Assembly (NCBI GenBank): GCA_965250195.1
Contig: OZ252295.1
Coordinates: forward strand, 744,001-808,000
Source of the DNA: CAUZIR01 sp965250195
GTDB taxonomy: Bacteria > Chloroflexota > Dehalococcoidia > Lucifugimonadales > UBA2962
Length of the DNA stretch: 64,000 bases
Direction: 5' to 3'
Part shown: piece after piece, positions 16,953-27,647 of the stretch
How the letters are laid out: the number at the start of each line of letters is the position of its first letter
Numbering within the stretch: the first letter of the stretch is position 1
The notes under the pieces: model-generated
Told to the model about the DNA's origin: nothing
Seen by the model: the letters and a program-made list of their open reading frames with translations, nothing else
Database searches by the model: none
Translations under genes and position numbers: made by a program

Positions 16953-17568
16953 CGGCCTCGGAGTTATTGATGATGCCTCTGATGCATGTTGACCGCTCGC
17001 CACCCGTTAGGGGTCCAACGCTAATGGTCCCTTGTCCTCCAACATTGGGGCGTGACTCCCACCTGGAGTATCCGTCAGGGCCTCGGGTCAGCACCCAACA
17101 GCGAACCTCCGGGTCCTGGCTCTGCATCCACAACAGGGAAAAGAAGCCGAATCCCACAATCGCAGCGATCAACAGCCCTGCAACAGTGGCAGGTGCCACA
17201 GTCGCCAACGGGCGCCTCGCGACAGTCAGACTTCTGACAGCGGCGAACCAAATAACGAATGTCGCAGGCAGAAAAATGAAAGCGATCGATGAGAAGGTTG
17301 AGAAGCTTCCGACTAACGACAGTAGACCCACACCCAGAAGCAATCCACCGCGTACACCAGGTTCTCGCACCCTAGAGGCAACGAGCGCCAGCACATACGG
17401 CGAGAGGAGGAGTAGACCCCACGCTACATATCCCACACGTTGAGCGGCGACATGGGGTTCCTGTGACAAGAACCAGTAGAAGGCCAGCGTGATAGCGGGA
17501 ATGAGGCCGGCAGCGCTACCAATCACCGCCGCTCGAGTCCCGCGCTTCTGATTCTTCAATTCACTCAT
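16948..17568 (-). CDS. Uncharacterised membrane protein
   Basis: 206 residues with about five predicted hydrophobic helices (VIGSAAGLIPAITLAFYWFL; GYVAWGLLLLSPYVLALVA; GLLLGVGLLSLVG; SIAFIFLPATFVIWFAAV; TVAGLLIAAIVGFGFFSLLW) and a C-terminal soluble tail of about 50 residues with two cysteines. No known family. Its start overlaps the stop of the upstream small gene (ATGA), so the two are coupled. Its own stop lies inside the IS256-end repeat, suggesting the natural C-terminus was replaced. Confidence 0.6.
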   Translation of the reverse strand: MSELKNQKRGTRAAVIGSAAGLIPAITLAFYWFLSQEPHVAAQRVGYVAWGLLLLSPYVLALVASRVREPGVRGGLLLGVGLLSLVGSFSTFSSIAFIFLPATFVIWFAAVRSLTVARRPLATVAPATVAGLLIAAIVGFGFFSLLWMQSQDPEVRCWVLTRGPDGYSRWESRPNVGGQGTISVGPLTGGERSTCIRGIINNSEAE

Positions 17569-17708
17569 CTACAAGCCAGTCGGTCCGTCACTTTGACCTG
17601 TCCCCAATAGTCGTACCACAGGTTATGAGGCATTGATAGCCCTTGGGCAGAAGAAGCGGCCAGTACAAGCACCGCTAACCCAAGGATGCTGGGGATCAGG
17701 GATGACAT
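17565..17708 (-). CDS. 47-residue secreted or membrane peptide
   Basis: MSSLIPSILGLAVLVLAASS is a signal-peptide or single transmembrane segment, followed by a short tail ending DRLACR. The ATG at 17708 leaves 20 bases after the lipoprotein gene and ends with ATGA overlap into the membrane protein gene. Three genes (lipoprotein C, this peptide, membrane protein) thus form one apparent operon. No function can be given. Confidence 0.45.
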   Translation of the reverse strand: MSSLIPSILGLAVLVLAASSAQGLSMPHNLWYDYWGQVKVTDRLACR

Positions 17709-17728
17709 GATCCTACTTCCACGATGCG

Positions 17729-19630
17729 CTAGGCGCACGGTCTCCATTCGACATCCAAGGGCCAGGGTTTGAACTGTATGGTTCGGCCGCTTTCGGCGGT
17801 GAATACTGCCAGGTTATCGTTGACCAGTTCCATGATGCCCACACCATCGGCGGGAGCCCAATCCAGTGGCGGATTGCCGCTACCGTCGCTCAGCATGGGA
17901 TCGGCCATCCAGAGTCGCCCATCGAAACGAGCGTCGCGAATACCGCAGTGGACGTATAACGTGTATGGGTAGCCTGTCCCAATTTCTACACCTGGTCCCT
18001 GTGGCGGTCCCTCAAGGTGATCCTGCCCTGGCGTAGGCATTGGCGCGGGTGTCGGTGTTGCAGTGGGGGACGGGCTATCCGAAGTCGTGGGTATCTGCAC
18101 TTGCAACTCGTGGGTCTCCGTTACAAGCACCTCATCAGGTGGCCCCAAATCAGTCTGGCCCAACGTCAAGACACCACGCACTACGTAGGTACCAGGAGGA
18201 ACGGGCTCTCCTCGGTTGTCCACCTGCTCCCACTCGCCAACCAATTCCAGCTTCTCTCCAGGTTGTAGGGTCTTGCCATCCCGTACGCTATTGGTGATCT
18301 TGCCGCACATCCAGAACCAGACCCCTTCACCTCCAGGCGTCGTCACAACAAAATCATACGGGGGCCTCCCGCCGAGAACAAAGGCCACCGGTTCATCGGT
18401 GGCGTTCTGTATAGTCAGTTTCATCCGCACTGTCTCTCCGTAGGTGACCCGAGATACTGCCTCCAGAGAGTAATCGAAGGCTCGAAGGGAAGCTTCCTCG
18501 AAAGATTTCCCGACCTCATGAGGCCATTGGCTAACGCCCTCGCATCCATCTTCGATCACAATGGCCTCGCGGGGGATATCGAGTGCCGTCAAGACTGCCT
18601 CCAATTCACCACGAGTCCCGCGCCGTGGATAAAGGCCGATGTCGATGCGGTTCGCCGTTTCGTTCAGGTCAGTCCAGGCAATACCTCTGATACCCCAGAT
18701 CACGTCACCTAACCTCTCATACCACATGGCCAGCTCGCCTATGCTGTATTCCGCCTCAACCAGCGTCTGGGGCGGAGTCGTGGTGCTCCTGGCAGTCGGA
18801 ACTGCCACAGCGGTCGACCTGGTCACGCTCCACACGACTTCCGTGCCGTCCATAACACGCTTGCTGATCTTTGCCGGGCCAGAGGGGGCCGTCTCGCGAA
18901 TCCCTCCCTCCCAACTGAAGGCTCCATGGTCGAGCGACACATTTCCTAGTTGCAGCACGCTCCCGTCCGAGAACTCAATGCTCAGCTCGACTCTCTCCCC
19001 TTCGTGAAAGCCCCCTCCGGAAATAGTGAACCGCTCACTGAGGGTTATCGGGTCTGGGAGTATCTCGAAGTGCTCGACCCTTGGCATGTACTCTTGGGCG
19101 CGCTCGAACCACTCCGTCAGCGCGCTCGACACCACCACGTCGTTACGGTGGAGCAACTGCCAATGGTCCGGCACAGGCAGGCAGTTCGTCTTCCTCCCTT
19201 CCGGTGTGAGTTCGCATCTCCTCACCTGGCGGACCGACCAGGTTGTGCCGTTACGGAACCTGACGTTCATGGTCAGGCTACGGACCGAGGCCCCGACGAG
19301 TTCCTCATCCATCTGCACGGCCGTTCCGTCCGCCATCGCACCGAGCAACCGGTCGATGATCGGCGCGTCAACGTCCAGATCTCCCCACAGGGGGTCGTAG
19401 CGCCCCGGGAACAGGAATGGGGGTTGGCGTTCTTGGGACGCGTACACGACCTCTACGTCCGCAGCCTCGACAAGCGGCACCGGCAACGTGGGCTCGACCG
19501 TAGGTTGCGGCTCAGCGTCGTTGCATGCTGCTACGGCCAGCATCAGGAGAACTGCCAGTCCTCCAATGATAGTCCGGGTCGTCACCCCGAGCCGCCGTCC
19601 TAATCTCAGTTCCTTGCCGTGAAGCCTCAT
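17729..19630 (-). CDS. Family C lipoprotein, copy 1
   Basis: 633-residue lipoprotein. The ATG at 19630 gives a basic leader, a hydrophobic helix (IIGGLAVLLMLAVAAC) and lipobox LAVAAC at about residue 36. A beta-rich middle (PDPITLSERFTISGGGFHEG) and a Pro/Thr linker (SPTATPTPAPMPTPG) precede a C-terminal module of about 90 residues (YVHCGIRDARFDGRLWMADP to FKPWPLDVEWRPC). That module is nearly identical in the META-domain lipoprotein at 32.1-33.7 kb, so two different proteins share one C-terminal cap. It sits on the cell surface or in the periplasm; role unknown. Confidence 0.75.
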   Translation of the reverse strand: MRLHGKELRLGRRLGVTTRTIIGGLAVLLMLAVAACNDAEPQPTVEPTLPVPLVEAADVEVVYASQERQPPFLFPGRYDPLWGDLDVDAPIIDRLLGAMADGTAVQMDEELVGASVRSLTMNVRFRNGTTWSVRQVRRCELTPEGRKTNCLPVPDHWQLLHRNDVVVSSALTEWFERAQEYMPRVEHFEILPDPITLSERFTISGGGFHEGERVELSIEFSDGSVLQLGNVSLDHGAFSWEGGIRETAPSGPAKISKRVMDGTEVVWSVTRSTAVAVPTARSTTTPPQTLVEAEYSIGELAMWYERLGDVIWGIRGIAWTDLNETANRIDIGLYPRRGTRGELEAVLTALDIPREAIVIEDGCEGVSQWPHEVGKSFEEASLRAFDYSLEAVSRVTYGETVRMKLTIQNATDEPVAFVLGGRPPYDFVVTTPGGEGVWFWMCGKITNSVRDGKTLQPGEKLELVGEWEQVDNRGEPVPPGTYVVRGVLTLGQTDLGPPDEVLVTETHELQVQIPTTSDSPSPTATPTPAPMPTPGQDHLEGPPQGPGVEIGTGYPYTLYVHCGIRDARFDGRLWMADPMLSDGSGNPPLDWAPADGVGIMELVNDNLAVFTAESGRTIQFKPWPLDVEWRPCA

Positions 19631-20009
19631 CGTACTGACCGTACCGCTTCCCTGGAGACTACCGGTGGCACAGGAAGGACTCCCTGTCCTGCCGCGCCGT
19701 TCAACCGGCACATCTGATTAAGGATACAACTGGTAGACGTATCCGCCCAAGAGAAAGTTCCCGATGTACGAACGAAACCGGACAGCTTTCCTACGCTGGC
19801 CCCGTCCATACATCACCGCGCTAGAGTGAGCCCATACTTGATAGTACGCTTCAAACCAAGAAAACGTTCCCTCACAGGGGCAATCCGGCGGGGTCGGCGC
19901 AGGTGATGACCGGACTTAGCTGGCAACCTTCCTGCGGGCCCGAGCATAGATGTCGGTCCTTCCGGCTTAATGAGATTCGCTGCCTCGCCGAGCGCATGAC
20001 CTACACCAC
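19631..20009. other. Gene-free stretch upstream of lipoprotein C
   Basis: No convincing gene. Part of it matches the region upstream of the second C-type lipoprotein (33.78-33.92 kb), including TCGGTCCTTC and AACCAAG-AAAA-GTTCC blocks. The duplication therefore covered the upstream region, and any promoter may lie here. Confidence 0.45.
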
Positions 20010-20030
20010 ACCACTTCCTGGGACTCTACT
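20010..20030 (+). repeat. Solo IS256-type terminal sequence (copy 2)
   Basis: Identical 21 bp to 16932-16952 and 61507-61527 (contains CACTTCCTGGGACTCTACT). The inner flank reads ACACCACACC instead of TTACACC, so it looks like a truncated or scarred IS end. No transposase is adjacent. Confidence 0.7.
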
Positions 20031-20068
20031 GGCGGAACCATTGCGAGCCACAGTGATGCTGTCATCGA

Positions 20069-20836
20069 CTACGAATCACCCAACGCAGCTCTTTCGTCGC
20101 CTTGCCTCCATTTCAGAATGTTCCATATCGCAAGCCCTACAAGGACCAGCGCGACAGGCCCATACCAGTGCGCAGTTGTCAGGAATACCGGCGGAGCAAG
20201 GGATGCCCCCAGGTATAGCAAGGACAGTCCCAGGCCCAGGAAACCCCAACGCCCCCTGTTACGGTCGCTCCAGATGATCGCAGACCCCGAGGCAACCCCT
20301 ATCAATCCAATCGGCGCCAGGACGGCTGACCAGTACGGGGCGTGTGGTGGAGGCGATGAACCAAGCGGTATGGCGATGAAGAGCGCACTTAGGGCTATCG
20401 AGCAGCAAGCAGCTACCAACGACGCAATGGCAAGGTGGCTCACGGGCATCCTGTGGCCTCGTAACCGGCGGAGGTACTGCCTCGCTATCCAGCTCACACA
20501 GAATGCCACAGATGCTCCTCCACCATAGATGACTGTGAGGGCGAAGACGAACGCGACGGGGTGGGAATCTAGAGAGAGGTTCCCATAGATGGCCATCGCG
20601 ATGGAGAGGCTCGCCAGTACGCCGACCGGGAAGAACCAGGCATGCTTTAGCTCTGGCGATAGCCAACCTGCAACGAATGGGGGCGACACTGCTAGCGGGA
20701 TTGCCGTGGCAAGGATGAGAAGCCAGGTGCTCGTGGAGCTACCAAGCTCCGTGAAGCCCAATGCGACACCCGCGCCTGTGATAGCGGCCAGTCCAGCCGT
20801 CACCACGGGGTGGCCTTTGGGGAGAGCCAACGTCAC
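20069..20836 (-). CDS. Uncharacterised polytopic membrane protein
   Basis: 255 residues with about seven hydrophobic segments (for example VVTAGLAAITGAGVALGF, STWLLILATAIPLAV, LAIASLVAACCSIALSALFI and GPVALVLVGLAIWNIL) and an Arg-rich loop (RQYLRRLRGHR). No family recognised. It is on the same strand as the lipoprotein C group but separated from it by 430 bases that include a solo IS end. Topology suggests an inner-membrane protein; nothing points to a substrate. Confidence 0.55.
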   Translation of the reverse strand: MTLALPKGHPVVTAGLAAITGAGVALGFTELGSSTSTWLLILATAIPLAVSPPFVAGWLSPELKHAWFFPVGVLASLSIAMAIYGNLSLDSHPVAFVFALTVIYGGGASVAFCVSWIARQYLRRLRGHRMPVSHLAIASLVAACCSIALSALFIAIPLGSSPPPHAPYWSAVLAPIGLIGVASGSAIIWSDRNRGRWGFLGLGLSLLYLGASLAPPVFLTTAHWYGPVALVLVGLAIWNILKWRQGDERAALGDS

Positions 20837-20947
20837 GAAGTCTCCCTCATAACGGTAACATCAGAGCAGGGTCGCCATAGGTCTGCTGCTACCGCGTCGT
20901 CGGATTCCGTGTATGGTCTAATCTCCAGCTCCATCATGTCCTTTCCC

Positions 20948-21066
20948 TCACACGTCCCTGGCATTGATGGTGTCTCCGTGAAGATCTAACCGTGCATCAC
21001 TGGTCGTAGGAAGCGCCTCGAGATTCGGGCTGCTTACCTCCACCAACTGGACAAAATCAAAAATCT
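20948..21066 (-). pseudogene. Family A remnant (C-terminal end)
   Basis: On the minus strand the frame reads NLEAL-TTSDARLDLHGDTINA then stops, matching DLEALLTTLDARLDLGGDTINA of the intact family A gene. About 35 residues are recognisable and nothing upstream continues the match. This is a third copy of the family, almost gone. The rest of 20837-21500 holds no gene I can support. Confidence 0.7.
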
Positions 21067-21500
21067 TCATTCGACGGACACAATAGACACGGAAAACTCA
21101 GGTACTCGTGGGCGGCCGATTTGGGTCCATTCAAGCCAGGTCGGTAAAGCGGACTCAAAATGGGTGTGTCACGTCGTCCCCGCGTACCCGAACGTGTCAC
21201 CAGGCCCGATGAGCGGTTCGATCCTTCTCAGGTGGGCCGTGTAAGACTGAATTGCGAACTTTTCGGTGGGAGGTCGCAATATGAGAATCTGGGCTTGGTG
21301 GGCAAACCTGGACAGTAGATGGCACCGTCTTCGAGATGTGGCTGGGTAGCCTGTGAGCCTAGCCGGAGGCGTTTTCGCCTCGCACTACCGCATCGCGATA
21401 GTCGGTGTCGAATTCCCTCCTGGCTGGAATCTGAGACTGCCTTCACCGTGTAGTCCTCGGCAGGCAGCGTTAGGCCGGCTTGCAGGTAGGTTCCTGAGGA

Positions 21501-22877
21501 TCATGTATCTGTGTCCGCATAAGGTCCGGCGTGCAGCCGCTTGTAGATGTCGCGGAACTCATCCTCCAGCCCGGCCGGGGTGTGCTTCAGGAAGATCCGG
21601 TAGACATCCTCTTCAGTCGGTTCACGACCTTCCGTCCGCATGAGGTACAGCTCCCTCACGGCTCCCGACATCGCATCTTCTCCCAATAGCTGAAGGAGGC
21701 TATCCAGGAAGAGCTCACCCAAACAAGGAGGACCATCTTTGTCCAGCAGTTCTTGAATGTTCCTGTACCCCTGTTCAACACAGTCTGGAAGGTCGTACTC
21801 AGAGGTGGTCTCGTGATAGATCACACCCCTATGATTGCCTTCCCCTACCCATCTTTGCGCTGCTATATGGTTTCCAACATGGTATCCAGAGACACCCACT
21901 CTATCCGAGTCGCCCATCAAGAGGATGATATCTGTCGTGGGGAAGGGCACTCCCATGAGCGCCTCTGAGGCTCGGGCGGCGTCCTTGAGCAGCTCGATCG
22001 TGTCGTCTGAAGCGGGAAATGGACTGTCCCAGAAGGCCCACACATCCACGTCGCCGGCCAACGGGAGCGTAATAGTCCCGGACCGAGCGTAAGGCACCCG
22101 AAGGAAATCTCGATACACGGCATCCGACTGCTTATCTCTGTTCGTCACCGCTAGGAAGGCAGTCTCTTCATCAGTCAGACCATCGACGAACCAAGGCTGA
22201 TTCACCAGGAGCGTCATGTCATCGGTTCCAACAAAACGGGACAACGATGTGATGGCGTGCAAGCCTCGATCTCTGAGAGGATCATCGAGTATGCCCATGC
22301 CGACGACCTGTCGCGCCAATTCAAGGTCTCGGCTGGCGAGGTGGGCCAGCCGATCGATGCCATCCGACTCTCTCTCGGATGCCCCGTCGGCCAGCCAGGA
22401 GTATCCCAACAGCCGGTCGGCCAAGTCCGGGGCCTGCCTGGCAATGCGAGCGATTCCGATGACCGCCGGAAGTTCCTGAGCATTCACACCGTCGGCCAAC
22501 CAAGGGAAATCCGCAGCCTGCCCGGCGGACTCGGAGATTAGTCCCAACAGGTAAGGCGCAAGCGTACCAAGACTGATCTGTCTCGCTGCCTCCGGATCGT
22601 CGTCGACTAGGTTGTCTAACTCTATTAAGAGTTCCATCTCTTCCCCTGTCACACCGTCGGCCAGCCACTGGTAGTCCATTACCTGTTTGGTCGCTTCTAT
22701 TCCCGCCTTTTCCTTGAAGTAGTAGAGGACGGAGAGCGTTTTCTGTTCATGGTCGGTAAAGACACCACCCAACCAGGTGTACTTCAACACACGCTCGGCG
22801 AAACTCGGATTACGCTGGGCAATGCGGGCGATCGCGATAACGGCCGAAAACTCGCGTGCATTCACGCCGTCGGCCAA
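21501..22877 (-). CDS. WLADGV-repeat protein with degenerate metalloprotease site, N-terminally broken
   Basis: 458 residues. The first half is a solenoid of about 45-residue repeats marked by W-L-A-D-G-V (PWLADGVNAQE, SWLADGASERE, QWLADGVTGEE). The second half resembles a gluzincin-type domain, but the zinc site reads VIYHETTSEYD, i.e. HExxS rather than HExxH, so catalysis is doubtful. No start codon, signal peptide or lipobox is in frame. Upstream, another frame encodes a Pro/Thr linker (TPTPSEITSDDPDE) and then IARQA, which would join the repeat after a one-base shift near 22895. It is probably a frameshifted secreted protein. Confidence 0.55.
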   Translation of the reverse strand: MADGVNAREFSAVIAIARIAQRNPSFAERVLKYTWLGGVFTDHEQKTLSVLYYFKEKAGIEATKQVMDYQWLADGVTGEEMELLIELDNLVDDDPEAARQISLGTLAPYLLGLISESAGQAADFPWLADGVNAQELPAVIGIARIARQAPDLADRLLGYSWLADGASERESDGIDRLAHLASRDLELARQVVGMGILDDPLRDRGLHAITSLSRFVGTDDMTLLVNQPWFVDGLTDEETAFLAVTNRDKQSDAVYRDFLRVPYARSGTITLPLAGDVDVWAFWDSPFPASDDTIELLKDAARASEALMGVPFPTTDIILLMGDSDRVGVSGYHVGNHIAAQRWVGEGNHRGVIYHETTSEYDLPDCVEQGYRNIQELLDKDGPPCLGELFLDSLLQLLGEDAMSGAVRELYLMRTEGREPTEEDVYRIFLKHTPAGLEDEFRDIYKRLHAGPYADTDT

Positions 22878-23159
22878 CCACGGGTATTCCGCCGCCCGCC
22901 TGGCGGGCGATCAAAGAGACAACAAGTGTCGTGGGACCGGAGCTTGGTGATGTCAGTAATCTCATCTGGGTCATCGCTCGTGATTTCAGATGGTGTGGGA
23001 GTGCGTGATCTTGGTCGTGTCACGTAGGCCCTGGTTGGTCTTGTCGGTCAACTGAGGGGGAGTCTCACACTCCAGGACAACCATTAGGCTATGTCTCCAA
23101 CCCATATGTTCCGTCATCAACATTTGCAGCTGGCTCGTGGGCGGTCTTCCGTCAACCGA

Positions 23160-25504
23160 CTACGGCGATGTCCAATCTGGACCAGAGTCAACCTCAGGGT
23201 CGTTGGTTAGCCGTGTTAGTTCGCTGCCGTCATGCCTAATGATATAAATATCCCAGTTCCCGTCCCGATCTGAATAAAACGCTATTCGCTGTCCGTCTGG
23301 CGACCAACTGGGTCTTCTATCTTCTGCTTCATGATTGGTCAGACGCGCGACCCCGGTACCGTCGGGGTTCATCACGTATATCTCTAGGTTCCCGTCCCGT
23401 TCTGAATGAAACGCTATCCGCTGTCCATCGGGCGACCAACTGGGGACAAGATCTATTTCTTCATGACTGGTCAGACGCGCAACCCCTGAACCGTCAGCGT
23501 TCATCACGTATATGTTCCAGTTCCCGTCCCGTTCTGAATGAAACGCGATCCGCTGCCCGTCGGGTGACCATCTGGGGACAGCATCCGTTTCTTCATGACT
23601 GGTCAGACGCGCAACCCCTAAGCCGTCGGCGTTCATCACGTATATATTCCAGTTCCCGTCCCGTTGTGAACCAAACGCGATCCGCTGTCCATCGGGCGAC
23701 CAATTGGGACTAGAGTCGCCTGCTTCATGATTGGTCAGACGTGTGACTCCCGAGCCGTCGGCGTTCATCACGTATATCTCTAGGTTACCGTCCCGATCTG
23801 AACGAAACGCGATCCGCTGTCCATCGGGCGACCAACTGGCGTTCGAATCCCGTCCTTCGCTATTGGTCAGACGAGTGACGCCGGAGCCGTCGGCGTACAT
23901 CACGTAAATCCCGTAATTCCCGTCCCGATTTGAGGTGAACGCTATCCGCCCGGCCGGCGGGATCGGCGGGCCTATCTGGACATACGCTGGGCGCCTCAGA
24001 AGCTTGCCAGCCGTATAGATCGAGTTGTCAAACTCGATCGGAATCTCCAGGCTCCGCTCCGTTAAGCCCGAAACGGTCAACCTGAAGAGCAGCCCAAAGT
24101 TGCCGAAGGCCACGGGCTCCGTGGAGGAGACGTCGTAGAAGCCCTCGGGGTCAGGCCCCAAGAGCGTCCAGACGTCCAGCAGTCCGCCGTCCCGCCGGGC
24201 CACAAGCTCCACGCGGACCGGCTTCGGCGTATTGAGCCTGAAGCGTATCCGGTCGATGTTTCTGGGCATATGGAGAGCGCGGACGAAGGCCGTCGCCTGT
24301 TGGGCGCTACGGTCGACCGAGGGCGGATCGAACTGGATCACCCCCTGGTTGTCCGGCCCAAAGAACTGCGCAACGTCGAACGTGCCGGTCTGCATGCTTC
24401 CCCTGACGCCGTCCAGCTCAACCGCCACTCCGGTGCTATAATCGCCGGCCCTCCTCAACGTTATGTAGCTGACCTGGTACTGGCCCCGCAGGTCGTTCAC
24501 GAGGAGCTGAAGCTGCTCCTGAAGCAACGATACGTCGCGGGCCGGGTAGTAGCCGCCTCCGGTCGACTCGGCCATCTCCCTCAGCTGTTCTTCCTGGAAC
24601 ACGTCGCCGACGCCCATCGCGTAAAGCTGGACGCCACGATCCCCCGCATGACGCCGCACCTCGTCGCGCACATTGACGCTGCTCGTGTCCCTCCCGTCTG
24701 ACAGGAATACGAGCGCCCTGATGGCGCGGGGGTTCTGCTCACGGGTAGAGAAGAGGTTGGCCCCGGCGACTACGCTGTCCCAGACCCGCGAAGAGCCCGG
24801 GTCGAACCCGCTCTGGGAGAACGCAGCGATTCTGTCGCGAATCGCCTGTCGGTTCGTCGTGAGGGCCGACAGGACTTCGGGATCTGCGTTTCTGTCGTGG
24901 AACTCCACGACGCCGATCCTGTGTGCGCCAGGCAGCACGTCGAGTCCCGCGTTGAAGGCGTCCAGCATGGCTGCTATACCGTCGCGCCCATCCGGAAGCC
25001 TCGCCTGCGCCATGCTGTTTGTGAAGTCCAGTACGAACACCACCTCGAGGTCGAAGTTCTCCGCCGTGTGAACGAAGAAGCTCGTCTCCGTATAGTCAAT
25101 CTCCTCCCACCCGTCGGTCCCGGGCCCGCGCTCGTACACCTGAGTGGCGTTCTGAATCTCTGCTGCCGGGAGAACGATGGCGTGCCCTTCCTGATTCCGG
25201 AGGGAAATACGACCTGCACCTGGCTCGGCAGGTTCGTATTGGTGACCACGCCCGCGAAATTGATCTGCTCTGTACGAGCCGGCTCGGGAGTGGGAGTGGG
25301 AGTCGGCGTCGGCGTCGGCTCAGCCTGCGGGGTAGGCGGGGCTGTAGCGGTGGGCTCGGCCTGCGGAGTAGGCGTGGTTATTGCGGTGGGCTCAGCCTGC
25401 GGAGTGGGTGAGGCTGTAGCGGCGTCCTCAGCCTGCGGAAAGGGCGTGGCTGTAGCGGTGCGCTCAGTCGGCGCGGTAGGCGTGGCTGTAGTGGTGGACT
25501 CAGT
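23160..25504 (-). pseudogene. VWA plus TolB-type beta-propeller module, cut off from its N-terminus
   Basis: Order from the N-terminus: a Thr/Pro linker (repeats of PQAEPTAT), a short domain QINFAGVVTNTNL, a von Willebrand A domain with metal site DFTNSMAQ (about 200 residues) and six PD40/TolB repeats of 42 residues (WSPDGQRIAF-x5-DGNxxIYVMNADG). The linker directly follows, in frame, the TAG stop of the PQQ-repeat gene at 25505-25507, and the VWA part is one frame off after a shift near 25190. No start codon or signal is available for an independent gene. It is best read as the downstream half of one large fusion. The intact frame 23160-25139 could be made from internal starts. Confidence 0.7.
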
Positions 25505-27647
25505 CTACTCAGCAGGCGTCGCTGGTCCTGAGGCGATGATCGCGTACAGGTGGCCGTCGTCCGACCCCACATATACGATACCGTCTGACATCGTGGGCGA
25601 CGAAGACACTCGATCGCCGGTCTTGTAGCGCCAGATCAGATCTCCGGTTGCTGCCTCCAGCGCGTAGAGGTGATTGTCGTCCGACCCCACATATACGATA
25701 CCGTCTGACATCGTGGGCGACGAAAGCACTCGATCGCCGGTTTTGTAGCGCCAGACCAGCTCTCCAGTTGCTGCCTCCAGCGCATATAGGTGATTGTCCT
25801 CCGACCCCACATATATGATACCGCCTGACACCGTAGGCGAGGATCGCACAACCCCGCCGGTCTCGAAGCGCCAAATTAGCTCTCCGGTTGCTGCCTCCAG
25901 TGCGTAGAGGTAATCGTCGTCCGACCCCACGTACACCACCCCGCCCGACACCGTGGGGGGGGGCGTCCACATCGATTCCGGTCTTGTAGCGCCAGACCAG
26001 CTCTCCGGTTGCTGCCTCCAGCGCGTAGACGTAATCGTCGTCCGACCCTATGTACACCACCCCGCCCGACACTGTGGGGGAGGAGTCCACATCGTCTGCT
26101 CCGATGTTGTAGCGCCAGACCAGCTCTCCGGTTGCTGCCTCCAGCGCGTAGAGGTGTTCGTCGTCCGACCCTACGTATACCACCCCGCCCGACACTGTGG
26201 GGGACGATTTCACCCACGCGCCGGTCTCGAAGCGCCAGACAAGTTCTCCGGTTGTTGCATCCAGCGCATATAGGTGATTGTCCTCCGACCCCACGTACAC
26301 AACCCCATCCGACACCGCGGGAGACGAACGCACACGACCACCGGTCTCGAAGTCCCACATCCGTTCTCCTGTGGCCGTGTCCACCGCGTAGAGGTAGTCA
26401 TCATAAGACCCCACGTAAACCAAGCTTCCGGACACCGTAGGCGAAGAGTAGATGACATGTCCTGTTTCGTAACTCCAGACGAGTGTTCCCGCCATCTGGG
26501 TCGCTTCGCCGGCCTCACTGGTGGCAGGCGTGTCGGTCGCTTGGGCAGAATCACTGGTGGCAGTCGTGCTCGTCGCTTCACTGGCGTCACTGGTGGCAGT
26601 CGGTTCTGCCTCCGAATCAGCCTCGTTGGACGTAGCCGTGGCGCTGTCGCCTTGGCGCGTGTCACCGACTCGCTCAAGCACGACCGCTGGGGCTCTCGCA
26701 GGATCCGTCGGTGGCCACCGGGTATCGTGAGGGCTTGCGAGCCACCGCATCATGTAGCCTTCGCGGGCAGTGGTCGCGGCGGCCAGGCCGTCCTGGAACT
26801 GTTGCCGAAGCTGGACCAATTCCCCCTCGAAGTCGCCGAGCTGTGAGGTCAAGTCGCCTAGCTCAGACTCGAATCGGCCTGCCGTCGAGGCTAGACCCCC
26901 GATCGCACCCCCGATGAGCGGCGTGTCTGACGCGTCACGCAGTGCCGATTCCAGACGCCCGGCTGAGCTTTGAGCCTCAGACACTCCGCTCTTGACGCTA
27001 TTCACCGTATCTGCGGCGCTCTGGGCTGAGGAGGAAGCGTCGTTGAACAGCCTGGCCAGGTCTTCCCCATCCAACTCTCCCGACTCTCTCAGCTCGGCGA
27101 CAACGCTCGTGCTTCCGACCAGTTTCTCGGTGTTCTCACCCCAGCGATTTAGCTCCGAGTTGAGCGAACGGATGGCCTGCTCCGCCGTGTCCAGGCCCGG
27201 ATATGACGACTTGACGACGTCCATCGCAGATATCCTGCCCCTGAACGGGATGTTGGCAGCTATCGAGTCCAGCTCGTTGAATATGTCCACGGCCTGGTTA
27301 GAGAGTGAGCGTACGCTGGAGATACTGGAGTCGACCCGCTCCACGCCTTGCACAATCTCGGCGATTCCTGCGTAGTCCAGGTCGTCGAGCACAGGTTTCC
27401 ATGCGTAGGAGTGCAGTATGTTGTCGGCGAGGTCGCGGCTAGTAACGGGCGGTCCAGACTCCGCGAATATCGCCAGATCCTCCCCATACTCGACCAGCAC
27501 GTAGGTCTGGTCACCGTATGTGTGGAGCGCCACTTCCCGGCCCACCGGCGGCGCACCTCCCAGGCCCAGGAAGAAATACGCTGCCGCTGCAACTCCGACG
27601 GCCAAAACAGCTGTCGAAACTAGAATGCCGATCAGAACGCGGTTCAT
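25505..27647 (-). pseudogene. Membrane-anchored PQQ-type beta-propeller protein, frameshifted
   Basis: Starts MNRVLIGILVSTAVLAVGVA (signal anchor), then a helical region of about 300 residues, a Thr/Ser/Ala linker and eight near-identical blades of 39-40 residues (SSPTVSGGVVYVGS-D-x4-YALEAATGELVWR). These bind no obvious cofactor residues and may be structural. The frame shifts inside blade five at a run of nine G bases (about 25953-25961), and blades five to eight continue in the other frame to a TAG at 25505. The next codons continue a Pro/Thr linker into the VWA module. Extracytoplasmic. Decay or homopolymer sequencing error are both possible. Confidence 0.7.

Noticed and set aside
23160..23950. 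Regular 126-bp repeats
   Set aside because: They encode TolB/PD40 blades of the VWA protein.
25540..26460. Regular ~120-bp repeats, possible CRISPR or satellite
   Set aside because: They encode PQQ-type propeller blades and have no spacer structure.
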